Assembly: GCF_036320965.1 (NCBI RefSeq)
Contig: NC_092235.1
Span: 12,235,239-12,299,238 of the forward strand
Length of the DNA stretch: 64,000 nt
Direction: 5' to 3'
Source: Panulirus ornatus
Taxonomy: Eukaryota > Arthropoda > Malacostraca > Decapoda > Palinuridae
A program made the translations under genes and the position numbers. Of the stretch, positions 44,640-59,622 are shown piece after piece. The stretch's first letter is position 1. The number at the start of each line of letters is the position of its first letter. A model generated the notes under the pieces. It was not told the origin of the DNA, did not search any database, and worked only from the letters and a program-made list of their open reading frames with translations.

Positions 44640-46721
44640 TTAAAAGAGATATACATAAGTATACATATGTAAGGAGGAGAGATGGCCAGAGAGCGTTAAT
44701 TGAGAAGTGCGTGCAAGAGAGACTTTTGGATGTTAATGTGCTGAGAGGGGCAACTGGAGGGATGTCTGTTCATAAACTTGTGGAGGTGAAGGTGAAGATT
44801 TGTAGTGTTTTTCAGAAAAGAAGAGAATGTTGGGGTGAAGAGAGTGGTAAGAGTACTAATGGGGAGGTAATAACAAATAGTGGTAGAGTGAGAAGCAGAT
44901 GGTGTGAGTATTTTGAAGGTTTGTTGAATGTGTTTGATGACAAAGTGGCAGATACAGAGTGTTTTGCTCAAGTTGGTGTGCGAAGTGAGAGGGTCAGAGA
45001 GAATGGTTTGGTAAACAGAGAAGAGGTAGTGAAAGCTTTGTGGAAGATGAAAGCCAGCAAGGCAGTGGGTATGGATGGCATTGCAGTGGAATTTATCAAA
45101 AAAGGGGAGAATGTGTTGTAGACTGGTTGGTAAGGATGTTTAATGCATGTATGGTTCATGGTGAGGTGCCTGAGGATTGGAGGAATGCATGCATAGTGCC
45201 ATTGTACAAAAGCAAAGGGTATACAGGTGAGTGCTCAGATTACAGAGGTATAAGTTTGCTGAGTATTCCTGGAAAATTATATGGGAGGGTATCAAGTAAG
45301 AGGGTAAAGGCATGTATAGAGGATCAGACTGGGGAAAAGCAGTGTGGTTTCATAAGTGGTAGAGGATGTGTGGACCAGGCGTTTGCTTTGAAGAAGGTAT
45401 GTGAGATATACTTAGAAAAAGAGATGGATTTGTATGTTGCATAGAGTTGATAGAGATGCTCTGTGGAAGGTGTTAAGAATATATGGTGTGGGAGGCAAGT
45501 TGTTAGAAGCAGTGAAAAGTTTTTATCGAGGATGTAAGGCATGTGTACCAGTAGGAAGAGAGGAGAGTGATTGGTTCTCAGTGAATGGAGGTTTGCGGCA
45601 GGGGTGTGTGATGTCTCCATGGTTGTTTAATTTGTTTATGGATGGGGTTGTTAGGGAGGTGAATGCAAGAGTTTTGGAAAGAGGGGCAAGTATGAAGTCT
45701 GTTGGGGATGAGCGAGCTTGAGAAGTGAGTCAGTTGTTGTTCGCTGATGATACAGCACTGGTGGATGATTCATGTGAGAAACTGCAGAAGCTGGTGACTG
45801 AGTTTGGTAAAGTGTGTGAAAGAAGAAAGTTAAGAGTAAATGTGAATAAGAGCAAGGTTATTTATTAGATACAGTAGGGTTGAGGGTCAAGTCAACTGGG
45901 AGGAAAGTTTGAATGAAGAAAAACTGGAGGAAGTAAAGTGTTTTAGATATCTGGGAGTGGATCTGGCAGCGGATGGAACCATGGAAGCGGAAGTGAATCA
46001 TAGGGTGGGGGAGGGGGCGAAAATTCTGGGAGCCTTGAAGAATGTGTGGTAGTCGAGAACATTATCTCCGAAAGCAAAAATGGCTATGTTTGAAGGAATA
46101 GTGGTTCCAACAATGTTGTATGGTTGCGAGGCATGGGCTATGGATAGAGTTGTGTGCAGGAGGGTGGATGTGCTGGAAATGAGATGTTTGAGGACAGTGT
46201 GCGGTGTGAGGTGGTTTGACCGAGTAAGTAATGTAAGGGTAAGAGAGATGTGTGGAAATAAAAAGAGAGTGGTTGAGAGAGCAGAAGAGGGTGTTTTGAA
46301 ATGGTTTGGGCACATGGAGAGAATGAGTGAGGAAAGATTGACCAAGAGGATATATGCGTCGGAGGTGGAGGGAACAAGGAGAAGTGGGAGACCAAATTGG
46401 AGGTGGAAAGATGGAGTGAAAAAGATTTTGAGTGATCGGCGCCTGAACAAGCAGGAGGGTGAAAGGCGGGCAAGGAATAGAGCGAATTGGATCGATATGG
46501 TATACCAGGGTCAACATGCTGTCAATGGATTGAATCAGGGCATGTGAAGCGTCTGGGGTAAACCATGGAAAGTTCTGTGGGGCCTGGATGTGGAAAGGGA
46601 GCTGTTGTTTCGGGCATTATTGAATGACAGCTAGAGACTGAGTGTGAACGAATGGGGCCTTTGTTGTCTTTTCCTAGTGCTACCTCGCACACATGAGGGG
46701 GGAGGGGGTTGTTATTCCATA
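44640..46721 (+). mobile_element. RTE LINE copy R13, part 2
   Basis: Resumes the host copy interrupted by the R14 array. An internal deletion near 44850 joins the endonuclease end directly to the linker (about 450 bp missing). RT follows with stops near 45120 and 45720. The C-terminal 155 codons (46080-46547) and part of a long-type 3'UTR are present. It is truncated at 46721 by copy R15. Confidence 0.85.
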
Positions 46722-47476
46722 GATTTTTGCAGGGAAAAAATGCAATTGAGTGGGAGATGTATAAAAGAAAGAGACAGGAGGTCAAGAGAAAGGTGCAAGA
46801 GGTGAAATAGAGGGCAAATGAGAGTTGGGGTGAGAGTATCATTAAATTTTAGGGAGAATAAAAAGATGTTCTGGAAGGAGGTAAATAAAGTGCGTAAGAC
46901 AAGGGAGCAAATGGGAACTTCAGTGAAGGGCGCAAATGGGGAGGTGATAACAAGTAGTGGTGATGTGAGAAAGAGATGGAGTGAGTATTTTGAAGGTTTG
47001 TTGAATGTGTTTGATGATAGAGTGGCAGATATAGGGTGTTTTGGTCGAGGTGGTGCGCAAAGTGAGAGGGTTAGGGAAAATGATTTGGTAAACAGAGAAG
47101 AGGTAGTAAAAGCTTTGCGGAAGATGAAAGCCGGCAAGGCAGCAAGTTTGGATGGTATTGCAGTGGAATTTAGTAAAAAAAGGGGGTGACTGTATTACTG
47201 ACTGGTTGGTAAGGTTATTTAATGTATGTATGACTCATGGTGAGGTGCCTGAGGATTGGCGGAATGCGTGCATAATGCCATTGTACAAAGGCAAAGGGGA
47301 TAAGAGTGAGTGCTCAAATTTCAGAGGTATAAGTTTGTTGAGTATTCCTGGTAAATTATATGGGAGGGTATTGATTGAGAGGGTGAAGGCATGTACAGAG
47401 CATCAGATTGGGGAAGAGCAGTGTGGTTTCAGAAGTGGTAGAGGATGTGTGGATCAGGTGTTTTCTTTGAAGATTT
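46722..47476 (+). mobile_element. RTE LINE copy R15, part 1
   Basis: Short-3'UTR copy beginning in the linker (FLQGKNAIEW region) and running into the RT (GKLYGRV, EEQCGFRSGRG) to 47476. There an opposed copy is inserted in the middle of the sequence encoding the FALKNVCEKYL block. Confidence 0.85.
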
Positions 47477-49421
47477 TTTTTTTTTTTTTTTTATACTTTG
47501 TCGCTGTCTCCCACGTTTGCGAGGTAGCGCAAGGAAACAGACGAAAGAAATGGCCCAACCCCCCCCATACACATGTATATACATACGTCCACACACGCAA
47601 ATATACATACCTACACAGCTTTCCATGGTTTACCCCAGACGCTTCACATGCCTTGATTCAATCCACTGACAGCACGTCAACCCCGGTATACCACATCGCT
47701 CCAATTCACTCTATTCCTTGCCCTCCTTTCACCCTCCTGCATGTTCAGGCCCCAATCACACAAAATCTTTTTCACTCCATCTTTCCACCTCCAATTTGGT
47801 CTCCCTCTTCTCCTTGCTCCCTCCACCTCCAACACATATATCCTCTTGGTCAATCTTTCCTCATTCATCCTCTCCATGTGCCCAAACCACTTCAAAACAC
47901 CCTCTTCTGCTCTCTCAACCACGCTCCTTTTATTTCCACACATCTCTCTTACCCTTACGTTACTCACTCGATCAAACCACCTCACACCACACATTGTCCT
48001 CAAACATCTCATTTCCAGCACATCCATCCTCCTGCGCACAACTCTATCCATAGCCCACGCCTCGCAACCATACAATATTGTTGGAACCACTATTCCTTCA
48101 AACATACCCATTTTTGCTTTCCGAGATAATGTTCTCGACTTCCACACATTCTTCAAGGCCCCCAGAATTTTCGCCCCCTCCCCCACCCTATGATCCACTT
48201 CCGCTTCCATGGTTCCATCCACTGCCAGATCCACTCCCAGATATCTAAAACACTTCACTTCCTCCAGTTTTTCTCCATTCAAACTCACCTCCCAATTGAC
48301 TTGACCCTCAACCCTACTGTACCTAATAACCCTGCTCTTATTCACATTTACTCTTAACTTTCTTCTTCCACACACTTTACCAAACTCAGTCACCAGCTTC
48401 TTCAGTTTCTCACATGAATCAGCCACCAGCGCTGTATCATCAGCGAACAACAACTGACTCACTTTCCAAGCTCTCTCATCCCCAACAGACTTCATACTTG
48501 CCCCTCTTTCCAAAACTCTTGCATTTACCTCCCTAACAACCCCATCCATAAACAAATTAAACAACCATGGAGACATCACACACCCCTGCCGCAAACCTAC
48601 ATTCACTGAGGACCAATCACTTTCCTCTCTTCCTACACGTACACATGCCTTACAACCTCGATAAAAACTTTTCACTGCTTCTAACAACTTTCCTCCCACA
48701 CCATATATTCTTAATACCTTCCACAGAGCATCTCTATCAACTCTATCATATGCCTTCTCCAGATCCATAAATGCTACATACAAATCCATTTGCAAGTATC
48801 CAAGTATTTCTCACATACATTCTTCAAAGCAAACACCTGATCCACACATCCTCTACAACTTCTGAAACCACACTGCTCTTCCCCAATCTGATGCTGTGTA
48901 CATGCCTTCACCCTCTCAATCAATACCCTCCCATATAATTTACCAGGAATACTCAACAAACGTATACCTCTGTAATTTGAGCACTCACTCTTATCCCCTT
49001 TGCCTTTGTACAATGGCATTATGCACGCATTCCGCCAATCCTCAGGCACCTCACCATCAGTCATACATACATTAAATAACCTTACCAACCAGTCAACAAT
49101 ACAGTCACCCCCTTTTTTAATAAATTCCACTGCAATACCATCCAAGCCTGCTGCCTTGCCGGCTTTCATCTTCCGCAAAGCTTTCACTACCTCTTCTCTG
49201 TTTACCAAATCATTTTCCCTAACCCTCTCACTTTGCACACCACCTCGACCAAAACACCCTATATCTGCCACTCTATCATCAAACACATTCAGCAAACCTT
49301 CAAAATACTCACTCCATCTCCTTCTCACATCACCACTACTTGTTATCACCTCCCCATTTGCGCCCTTCACTGAAGTTCCCATTTGCTCCCTTGTCTTACG
49401 CACTTTATTTACCTCCTTCCA
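47477..49421 (-). mobile_element. RTE LINE copy R16, inserted in R15
   Basis: Starts with an 18-base T run (the A-tail on the minus strand) and the tail hairpin, then a short-type 3'UTR, the ORF C-terminus and RT (372 codons open at 48795-47677, FADD near 48440). It continues to the linker near 49421 and is 5'-truncated there. R15 resumes at the next base; the shared bases are only about 3 (AGA), too few to claim a target-site duplication. Confidence 0.87.
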
Positions 49422-51787
<2,366 letters not shown>

Positions 51788-51797
51788 ATATATATGT

Positions 51798-52749
51798 ATG
51801 ATGATACAGCGCTGGTGGCTGATTCATGTGAGAAACTGCAGAAGCTGGTGACTGAGTTTGGTAAAGTGTGTGAAAGAAGAAAGTTAAGAGTAAATGTGAA
51901 TAAGAGCAAGGTTATTAGGTACAGTAGGGTTGAGGGTCAAGTCAATTGGGAGGTGAGTTTGAATGGAGAAAAACTGGAGCAAGTGAAGTGTTTTAGATAT
52001 CTGGGAGTGGATCTGGCAGCGGATGGAACCATGGAAGCGGAAGTGGATCATAGGGTGGGGGAGGGGGCGAAAATTCTGGGAGCCTTGAAGAATGTGTGGA
52101 AGTCGAGAACATTATCTCGAAAAGCAAAAATGGGTATGTTTGAAGGAATAGTGGTTCCAACAATGTTGTATGGTTGCGAGGCGTGGGCTATGGATAGAGT
52201 TGTGCGCAGGACGATGGATGTGCTGGAAATGAGATGTTTGAGGACAATGTGTGGTGTGAGGTGGTTTGATCGAGTAAGTAACGTAAGGGTAAGAGAGATG
52301 TGTGGAAATAAAAAGAGCGTGGTTGAGAGAGCAGAAGAGGTGTTTTGAAATGGTTTGGGCACATGGAGAGAATGAGTGAGGAAAGATTGACCAAAAGGAT
52401 ATATGTGTCGGAGGTGGAGGGAACGAGGAGAAGAGGGAGACCAAATTGGAGGTGGAAAGATGGAGTGAAAAAGATTTTGTGTGATCGGGGCCTGAACATG
52501 CAGGAGGGTGAAAGGAGGGCAAGGAATAGAGTGAATTGGAGCGATGTGGTATACCGGGTTTGACGTGCTGTCAGTGGATTGAATCAGGGCATGTGAAGCG
52601 TCTGGGGTAAACCATGGAAAGCTGTGTAGGTATGTATATTTGCGTGTGTGGACGTATGTATATATATGTGTATGGGGGTGGGTTGGGCCATTTCTTTCGT
52701 CTGTTTCCTTGCGCTACCTCGCAAACGCGGGAGACAGCGACAAAGCAAA

Positions 52750-52750
<1 letters not shown>
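51798..52750 (+). mobile_element. RTE LINE copy R18, 3' half
   Basis: Begins after a short ATATATATGT link to R17, at the DDTALVADSC motif, and runs to the ORF end. A 1-nt deletion near 52340 (EEVF) shifts the frame; the second part reads on to VNWSDVVYR. Short-type 3'UTR and tail hairpin (52706-52742). Confidence 0.88.

Positions 52751-52751
<1 letters not shown>

Positions 52752-52828
<77 letters not shown>
52752..52828. repeat. (TA)n microsatellite 3' of R18
   Basis: Perfect TA dinucleotides after the R18 tail. Confidence 0.95.
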
Positions 52829-52832
<4 letters not shown>

Positions 52833-54617
52833 CTGATTGCACTATACAATCTAAGATTTTTAAAAAGTGAAATTTCACACAATACATACATAATTTATGA
52901 AAATAGTCAGTGTATATACTATATGTTCTTTTTCACATTACTCACACGACAGACCTTCTTGTACATAATTAAATGAAGAGATAACTTCCCTGGCACCAAA
53001 AACACCCCCGTTAATACAACTGCGTGTACATCTGAGATACCCAGATGGTCATTCACTTGGACATTCTGTGAGTGACCAAGATGCCTGATATATTTTCCCG
53101 CTGTAGTTGTTGGCTGCCAATGATATCTATGTAAGCTCAGTTAATTGACTAAAATAACTCCAAATTGCTATGTATTTTGAATGGTGGCTTACTGTATTCT
53201 GCAATGAGTACTGTTTAGAGACTATATATGAGATGATAGGGGTTAATTAATGTAACTGTGGGGAATACACTTGAAAAAGTTAAAAACAACAACAACATAG
53301 TAGCCAAAATGATAGCAGAAATATATCACTATATTCGATGGCTGCTGGGATCACATGAATAGCCTGTTTGCTGACATCTGGAACCATGCTGGAGATGTAT
53401 CTTCAAGAGAGTAACTGGTATATATTGACCAAAATAATGAACATAACTATAAACCTTGACTGCTAGAGAGTTTTGGTGCAGCTTTCTTAGGTTCTGTTAA
53501 TCTTTTAGAGTAAGGCCTACTTTTACATGAATTAACTCCACAATTTTTCAGATATACCACAATGCCTTAATATCACTCAATAAGAAATATATGATACAAA
53601 AGTCCTTCACAGGTACTTCTGTAATGAAAATGAACCATATCACCTAAAACATAAGTAGCCATCACTCAAAGCTTGTTACACTGAAGAGTTAAAATAGACT
53701 TTCACCAATGCAAACAATGCCTGGGATTTTTTTTACTTAGAGGAAAGATGTTTTAAAACGTCTTATCACAATGGAGGCAGTATTCCTAGTATTGTCAAAG
53801 GATAAAGGGAACAAATTACATGTCTAAGTAGAAGGCTAATATATTAGTAAAAAAATCAAAACCAAATAAAAACCTCAACTACCCTAACCTGCAGAGACAA
53901 GTTGGGTAGGTAATGTGTGATTTTCAGATGTTCTATTGATTTTTTCAAAGTAATTAATAAGGAAATGAAAGTGTATTTACTTTGTTCTACATGTAGAGAT
54001 TTGTTGTTTTCAACATAAACTAGGTTTGAGATCTTTGTCCTACAAGTACAGATTTGTTGTTTTCTACATATGTTATAAATCTATCTTAACTTTCTCTATT
54101 AAGGGACCTAAAGCAATCACAGAAGGTTATGAGGATGAGGAAAAATGTTAGGAAAATAATAAACAAGTCTCTATCTATTTATCTATCTATATTTCTGTTG
54201 ACTGTTCCCTTTGGGAACTCCTATCAAGGGGTGGCCACAGCAAAGTACATGTTACTGTAACTAATGAAATAATAAAAAATTAACCTGAAAATCAGAACAG
54301 TACAGTACACAAGATACATGCAGTATAATATTTGCTAAATTCCCTTGTTTCACAGGATTTACCAACCTTTTCACACCCAGTGGTTGGTGCCACCAATTCC
54401 ACGTTTTAAGGGGAAAACACAGATACAAAGTAACCAAAGTTTAAAGTGTTACTATCTCTATAAAATAATTGATTCACTTTCAGAATGATTACGTTAACTT
54501 GACCTTGTGCTGTTCTGTCATTCTATACACCGGCAGTTAAATGAAATAAGTTTTCAATGGGTTGGAACACTGATAAACATTTGCATTCTGCTTCCTGGGG
54601 AATATCGGGAAGATAAT
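52829..54617. other. unique sequence with one old repeat and a small tandem duplication
   Basis: No gene seen. 53450-53676 is related by eye to 58421-58652. At 53981-54087 a 53-bp unit is duplicated (TTTGTxCTACAxGTA then GATTTGTTGTTTTC). A short TATC run lies near 54170. Confidence 0.5.
53450..53676. repeat. member 1 of an unclassified old repeat
   Basis: Shares with 58421-58652 the ordered boxes AAxCTTGACT..CAGAGAGTTT (or a close form), ACCTACTTTT-like, and CATAAGTxGCCA followed by AAAGCT. The spacing is nearly equal (227 against 232 bp). No coding capacity or terminal structure seen. Confidence 0.45.
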
Positions 54618-56434
54618 TACTTATTAAAAAAGGATATTCAATGTATGTATGGACCATAGTGAAGTGCCTGAGGATTGGCAAAAAGCATGCATATTGCCAT
54701 TGTACAAAGGCAAAGGGGATAAAGGTGAGTGTTCAAACTAAACAGGCATAAGTTTGCTGATTATTCCTGGAAAATCATATGGGAGGGTATTGAGTGAGAA
54801 GGTGTAGGCATGTACAGAGCATCAGACTGGGGAAGAGCAGCATGGTTTTAAAAGTGATAAAGGATGTGTGGATGAGGAGTTTGCTCTGAAAATTTACATG
54901 AGACATACTTAGAAAAACAAATGGATTTGTATGTAGCTTTTATGGATCTGGAGAAGGCATATGATAGGGTTGATAAGAGATGCTTTGTGGAAAGTTTTAA
55001 GAATATATGGTGTGGGAGGCAAGTTGCTAGAAGCAGTGAAAAGTTTTTACCAAGAACGTATGGCATGTGTGCGAGTAGGAAGAGAGGAGAATGATTGGTT
55101 CCCAGTGAATGTCGGTCTGCGGCAGGGGAGTGTGATATCCCCATAGTTGTTTGATTTGTTTATGGATGGGGTGGTTGGGGAGGTAAATGCAAGAGTTTTG
55201 CAGAGAGGGCGAGTATGCAGTCTGCTGTGGATGAGAGGGCCTGGGAAGTGAGTCAGTTGTTGTTTGCCAATGATACAGCTCTAGTGGCTGATTCGTGTGA
55301 GAAACTGTAGAGGTTGGTGACTGAGTTTGGAAAAGTGTGTGAAAGGAGAAAGTTGCGAGAAATGTGAATAAGATCAAGATTTTTAGGTTCAGTAGGGTGG
55401 AGGGACAGGTTAATTGGGATGTAAGTTTGAACTGAGAAAAATTGGAGGAAGTGAAGTTTTAGATATCTGGGAGTGGACTTAGCAGCAGATGGAACCATGG
55501 AAGTGGAAGTGAGTCACAGGGTGGGGGGAGGAGGAAAAGGTTCTGGGAGCAATGAAAAGGATGTGGAAGAAGAGAATGTTATCTCGGAGCAAAAATGGGT
55601 GTCTGTAGGATTAGTCGTTCCAACAATATTATATGGTTGTGAGGCATGGGCTATAGATAGGGTTGTACAGAGGAGGGTGGATGTGTTGGAAATGAAATGT
55701 TTGAGGGCAATATGTGGTGCGAGGTGGTTTGATCGAGTAAGTAATGTAAGGGTAAAAGAGATATGTGGAAATAAAAAGAGTATGGTTGAGAGAGTAGAAG
55801 AAGGTGTGCTGAAATGGTATGGGCATATTGAGAGAATGAGTGAGGAAAGATTGACAAAGAGGATATATGAGTCAGAGGTGGAGGGAACAAGGAGAAGCAG
55901 ATCAAATTTCTAGGTGGAAGGACAGAGTGATAAAGGTTTTGAACGACTGGGGCCTGAACATACAGGAGGGTGAGAGGTGTGCAAGGAAAAGAGTGAATTG
56001 AAACGATGTGGTATACCAGGGTCGACGTGCTGTCAGTGGACTGAACCAGGGCATGTGAAGCATCTGGGGTAAACCATGGAAAGGTCTGTGGGGCCTGGAT
56101 GTGGATAGGGAGCTGTGGTTTCAGTATTACACACAACAGTTAGAGACTGAGTGTGAATGAATGGGGCCTTTTTGTCTGTATTCCTGGCACTGCCTCACTG
56201 AAGCATGGGATGACGATGCTGTTTTTCCTGTGGGGTGGGGTAGCAACAGGAATGGATGAAGGTAAACAAGTAAAAACATGCACATGTGTATGTATGTATG
56301 TATGTATGTAATGTTGATATGCATATGTACGTATATGTGCGTTTGTGGGCGTTTATGTACATATATGTGTATATGAGTGGATGGGCCATTCTTCGTCTGT
56401 TTCCTGGCGCTACCTCTTTGACGCAGGAAACAGC
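54618..56434 (+). mobile_element. RTE LINE copy R19, old RT half
   Basis: Plus-strand, long-3'UTR copy with stops and indels. Legible parts are the VPEDWQKACILPLYKGKG-like stretch (54660-54720), LRQGSVIS (55120), the decayed FADD box (FANDTALVADS, 55260) and the C-terminal block AIDRVVQRRVDVLEMKCLR. The tail hairpin at 56400-56434 is altered (GACGCAGGAAACAGC). Confidence 0.82.
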
Positions 56435-56442
56435 AATTATGT

Positions 56443-57141
56443 TTTTTCTATTCATTTGCTCTGTCGCTGTCTTGCGCTAGCGAGGTAGCACAAGGAAACA
56501 GATGAAAGAATGGCCCAACCCACCCACATACACATACCTAAACATCTCAATGTATACATATATATACACACACAGACATATACATATATACACATGTACA
56601 TAATTCATACTATCTGCCCTTATTCATTCCCAGCACCACCCCGCCACACATGGAATAACAACCCCCTCCCCCCTCATGTGTGTGAGGTACCGCTACGAAA
56701 AGACAACAGAGGCCACATTCGTTCACACTTAGTCTCTAGCTGTCATGTAATAATGCACCGAAACCACAGCTCCCTTTCCACAACCAGGCCCCACAGAACT
56801 CTCTATGGTTTACACCAGACGCTTCACGTGCCCTGGTTCAATCCATTGCCAGCATGTCGACCCCGGTATACCACATCGTTCCAATTCACTCTATTCCTTG
56901 CAAGCCTTTCACCCTCCTGCATGTTCAGGCCCCGATCACTCAAATTTTTTTTCACTACATCTTTCCACTTCCAATTTCGTCTCCCACTTCTCCTCGTTCC
57001 CTCCACCTCTGACACATATATCCTCTTGGTCAGTCTTTCCTCACTCATTCTCTCCATGTGACCAAACCATTTCAAAATACCCTCTTCTGCTCTCTCGAGT
57101 AAGTAATAATAGGGTAAGAGAGATGTGTGGTAATAAAAAGT
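56443..57141 (-). mobile_element. RTE LINE copy R20 with 5' inversion
   Basis: Short insert at the very end of R19: tail hairpin at 56465-56495, long-type 3'UTR, then the ORF C-terminus up to the AEEG block at 57096. The 45 bp at 57097-57141 (CGAGTAAGTAATAATAGGG onwards) are the next piece in inverted orientation, with about 9 bp lost. An 8-bp target-site duplication AATTATGT (56435-56442 and 57142-57149) brackets the whole. Confidence 0.85.
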
Positions 57142-57149
57142 AATTATGT

Positions 57150-59237
57150 ATAAAATAAATTACTTATTACTGAAAAGCATTTTTTTCACAGAATTGTTAT
57201 GAAATGCTTAAGACTGATCATACTGCTTGCATCGTTTCACAACTGAAAAAGTTGTAAAATGCTGCAATCATACAAGATTGGAAATGTGGTGGTTATGAAA
57301 AGAACAGAACACAACAGCATCCTTCCGCCTAGCATAAAAATTACTTTCCAAAACACTATAAAAGCCCATACTGCAATGCTAAAGTGACTATGAAAAAGCA
57401 CTACAATCTTTGGGGCATGTCACATGAAGGAGGTAAGAAATGAAATTAGATGTTACAGGAATTTTCCCTTCCATACAGATTTTGTTAGTAAATCAATTTA
57501 TAAACCGATTAAAAATCTACAGATACTGAATAAGTGCCAGGTAGATTTCTGCATCAGCAGTAAGCAGGACAGCATTTGCAAAAGTCTTTATGAGTAGAGC
57601 AATGTAATTTGCAAATTATGTTGGGAGACTAGAGGCATCCCTCAGTTCTGGTTGACAGATTTTCACTAAAGTGGTACTAATCAATTCCTTTTCCTTAAAC
57701 TCACTCTAAACACCTACATGTTAATATGGTGGTTTGAGCCCACAGTTTCCCTCTAATTCATAACCCTGCACACTTTGTGGGATTAACTATCGATTACAGT
57801 GCCTATTTCCAAAAATTTCATCAGTTCTTACATTAATCAACCCCAGGCTTTCACATCAACTTCACAAATCTCACCACTATCATCTTACTTTATCTTGCAC
57901 AATACTGTAATATATATAATCCTACAAGTCACAGTAAGCAAATATTGCCACTATTTAAACAAAATCGCAAATCGCCTCAATACAAACAGAGCTTAAATGT
58001 AGGAATACAAAGCACTGCAAGTGGAATATAGAAGTTGGGGAAATACACCTATAATGGTATTTTACTCAAATTCTACTACCAAAATTATTCATGATGGTAT
58101 TTTGTTTTTCTACATGTACCCTAAAAATTCTGTTGAGCAATCATAGTCAAGTGTATACCATAACACCACTTTGTATAGGGTAAAAGTTCAGTGTAACTTT
58201 ACAGTGGCCATAAATGTTCTTTCTAGTTTTTTTTTTTTTTCCATACCTTGTTGTGAAAACAAATACCTGCAAAGCAAGACTTTGAGCATAATACTTTATT
58301 CATACAGCAACATTATATTCATCTACTGAGAATCATGTCATGCTGTCTCTATGTTTACATCCTGCACTACACTGCCAGTCCATTTTCATGAGCATTTTCA
58401 ACCTCATATTTGAAAATTATAATAAATCTTGACTATCAGAGAGTTTAGGTCAAGTTTTCATTGTTTGTATCAATTTCATATAAGAACATTACCTACTTTT
58501 TCTTTACCCCAATATCTTCCTGCATTCATCATTACGACCTTAACTAACTTTGTTCAATATAATGCTACAGATCATGCACCACAGTTATCTCTGTCATCAC
58601 AACAAATTATAGAAACCTACAAAAACATAAGTGGCCACTTTCCAAAGCTAGTTTTCATGCAGAGCATCGGCAGTAATCGCCAAAATCCATGTTACTTAGT
58701 AGCCACAATGACAGAAGATAAGGTAAAAGTTTATTTTAGCTTTGCATCAAAAGTAGCTTTGGAAAATGGCAAACTTTTCTGGGTGTTTTATACATTCCAT
58801 GCAATTACGGAAATACCTGTACATAAATGAGCTTCCTTATCGTAGATATCAAACAAGGCAATATCATTCAAAGAAAAACGTGGGGCGAATAAATGAACAA
58901 ATGGGTATTACAATTGAGATACAAATCTATAAAAATCCCACCTAATACCACTTGGGGTCACAAACAATCTTAGTGTTCAATGTTCTAGTCAATGTATTGG
59001 TACCAGTCAAACCAAGGACTGAGTTCCGCGCAAATGTTGCAACACATCAACACAAAAACACAGTGAACAGTTATGTGATCTCCAGCAGCATACAAATCTA
59101 AAACTGATAGACTTTTACTATTGATTTAGGTACAAAGTAAGGATTTTAGAAGTTCTATTGATTTTTTACATTCTGTTATGATTTTTTACAAGTGCTTTAC
59201 CTCCTTTTGCATTAATCAATTCAACGGTTTCCTTGAT
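57150..59237. other. unique sequence, no gene called
   Basis: AT-rich DNA. An open frame of 133 codons at 58429-58830 (plus) has no recognisable domain, and its first part lies in the old repeat member at 58421-58652, so I do not call it a gene. Nothing else was recognised. Confidence 0.5.
58421..58652. repeat. member 2 of an unclassified old repeat
   Basis: Partner of 53450-53676. It shares the same ordered boxes at nearly equal spacing, with roughly 60 percent similarity by eye. Confidence 0.45.
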
Positions 59238-59595
59238 TTTTTATTATACTTAGTCACTGTCTCCCGCGTTACCAAGGTAACACAAGGAAACAGATGAAAG
59301 AATAGCCCAACCCACCCACATTCACATGTATATACATAAACACCCATGCACGCACAAAGTATAAATACAGAGACATGTATACACATGTACATTTCCATAC
59401 TTGCTGCTTTCATCCATTCCTGTCACCATCCCGTCACACATGAAATGGCACCCCCTTTTCCCATGCGTGCCTGAGGTAGTGCTAGGAAAAGACAACAAAG
59501 GCCACATTCGTTCACACGCAGTCTCTAGCTGTCATGTGTAATGCACTGAAATCACAGCTCCCTTTCCACATCCAAGCCCCATAAAACTTTCCTTG
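59238..59595 (-). mobile_element. RTE LINE copy R21, 3'UTR only
   Basis: Minus-strand tail hairpin (59250-59290, slightly decayed) and a long-type 3'UTR including the second, inner tail-like box (TGAGGTAGTGCTAGGAAAAG near 59470). No coding part is left. It is joined through (TA)n (59595-59622) head to head with R22. Confidence 0.85.
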
Positions 59596-59622
59596 ATATA
59601 TATATATATATATATATATATT

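Noticed and set aside
51788..51909. Extension of the R17 RT frame upstream into 51909
   Set aside because: This part is antisense of copy R18, fused by chance across the junction.
58429..58830. 133-codon open frame as a host gene
   Set aside because: No recognisable domain, no splice or start context, and its first part overlaps an old repeat member.
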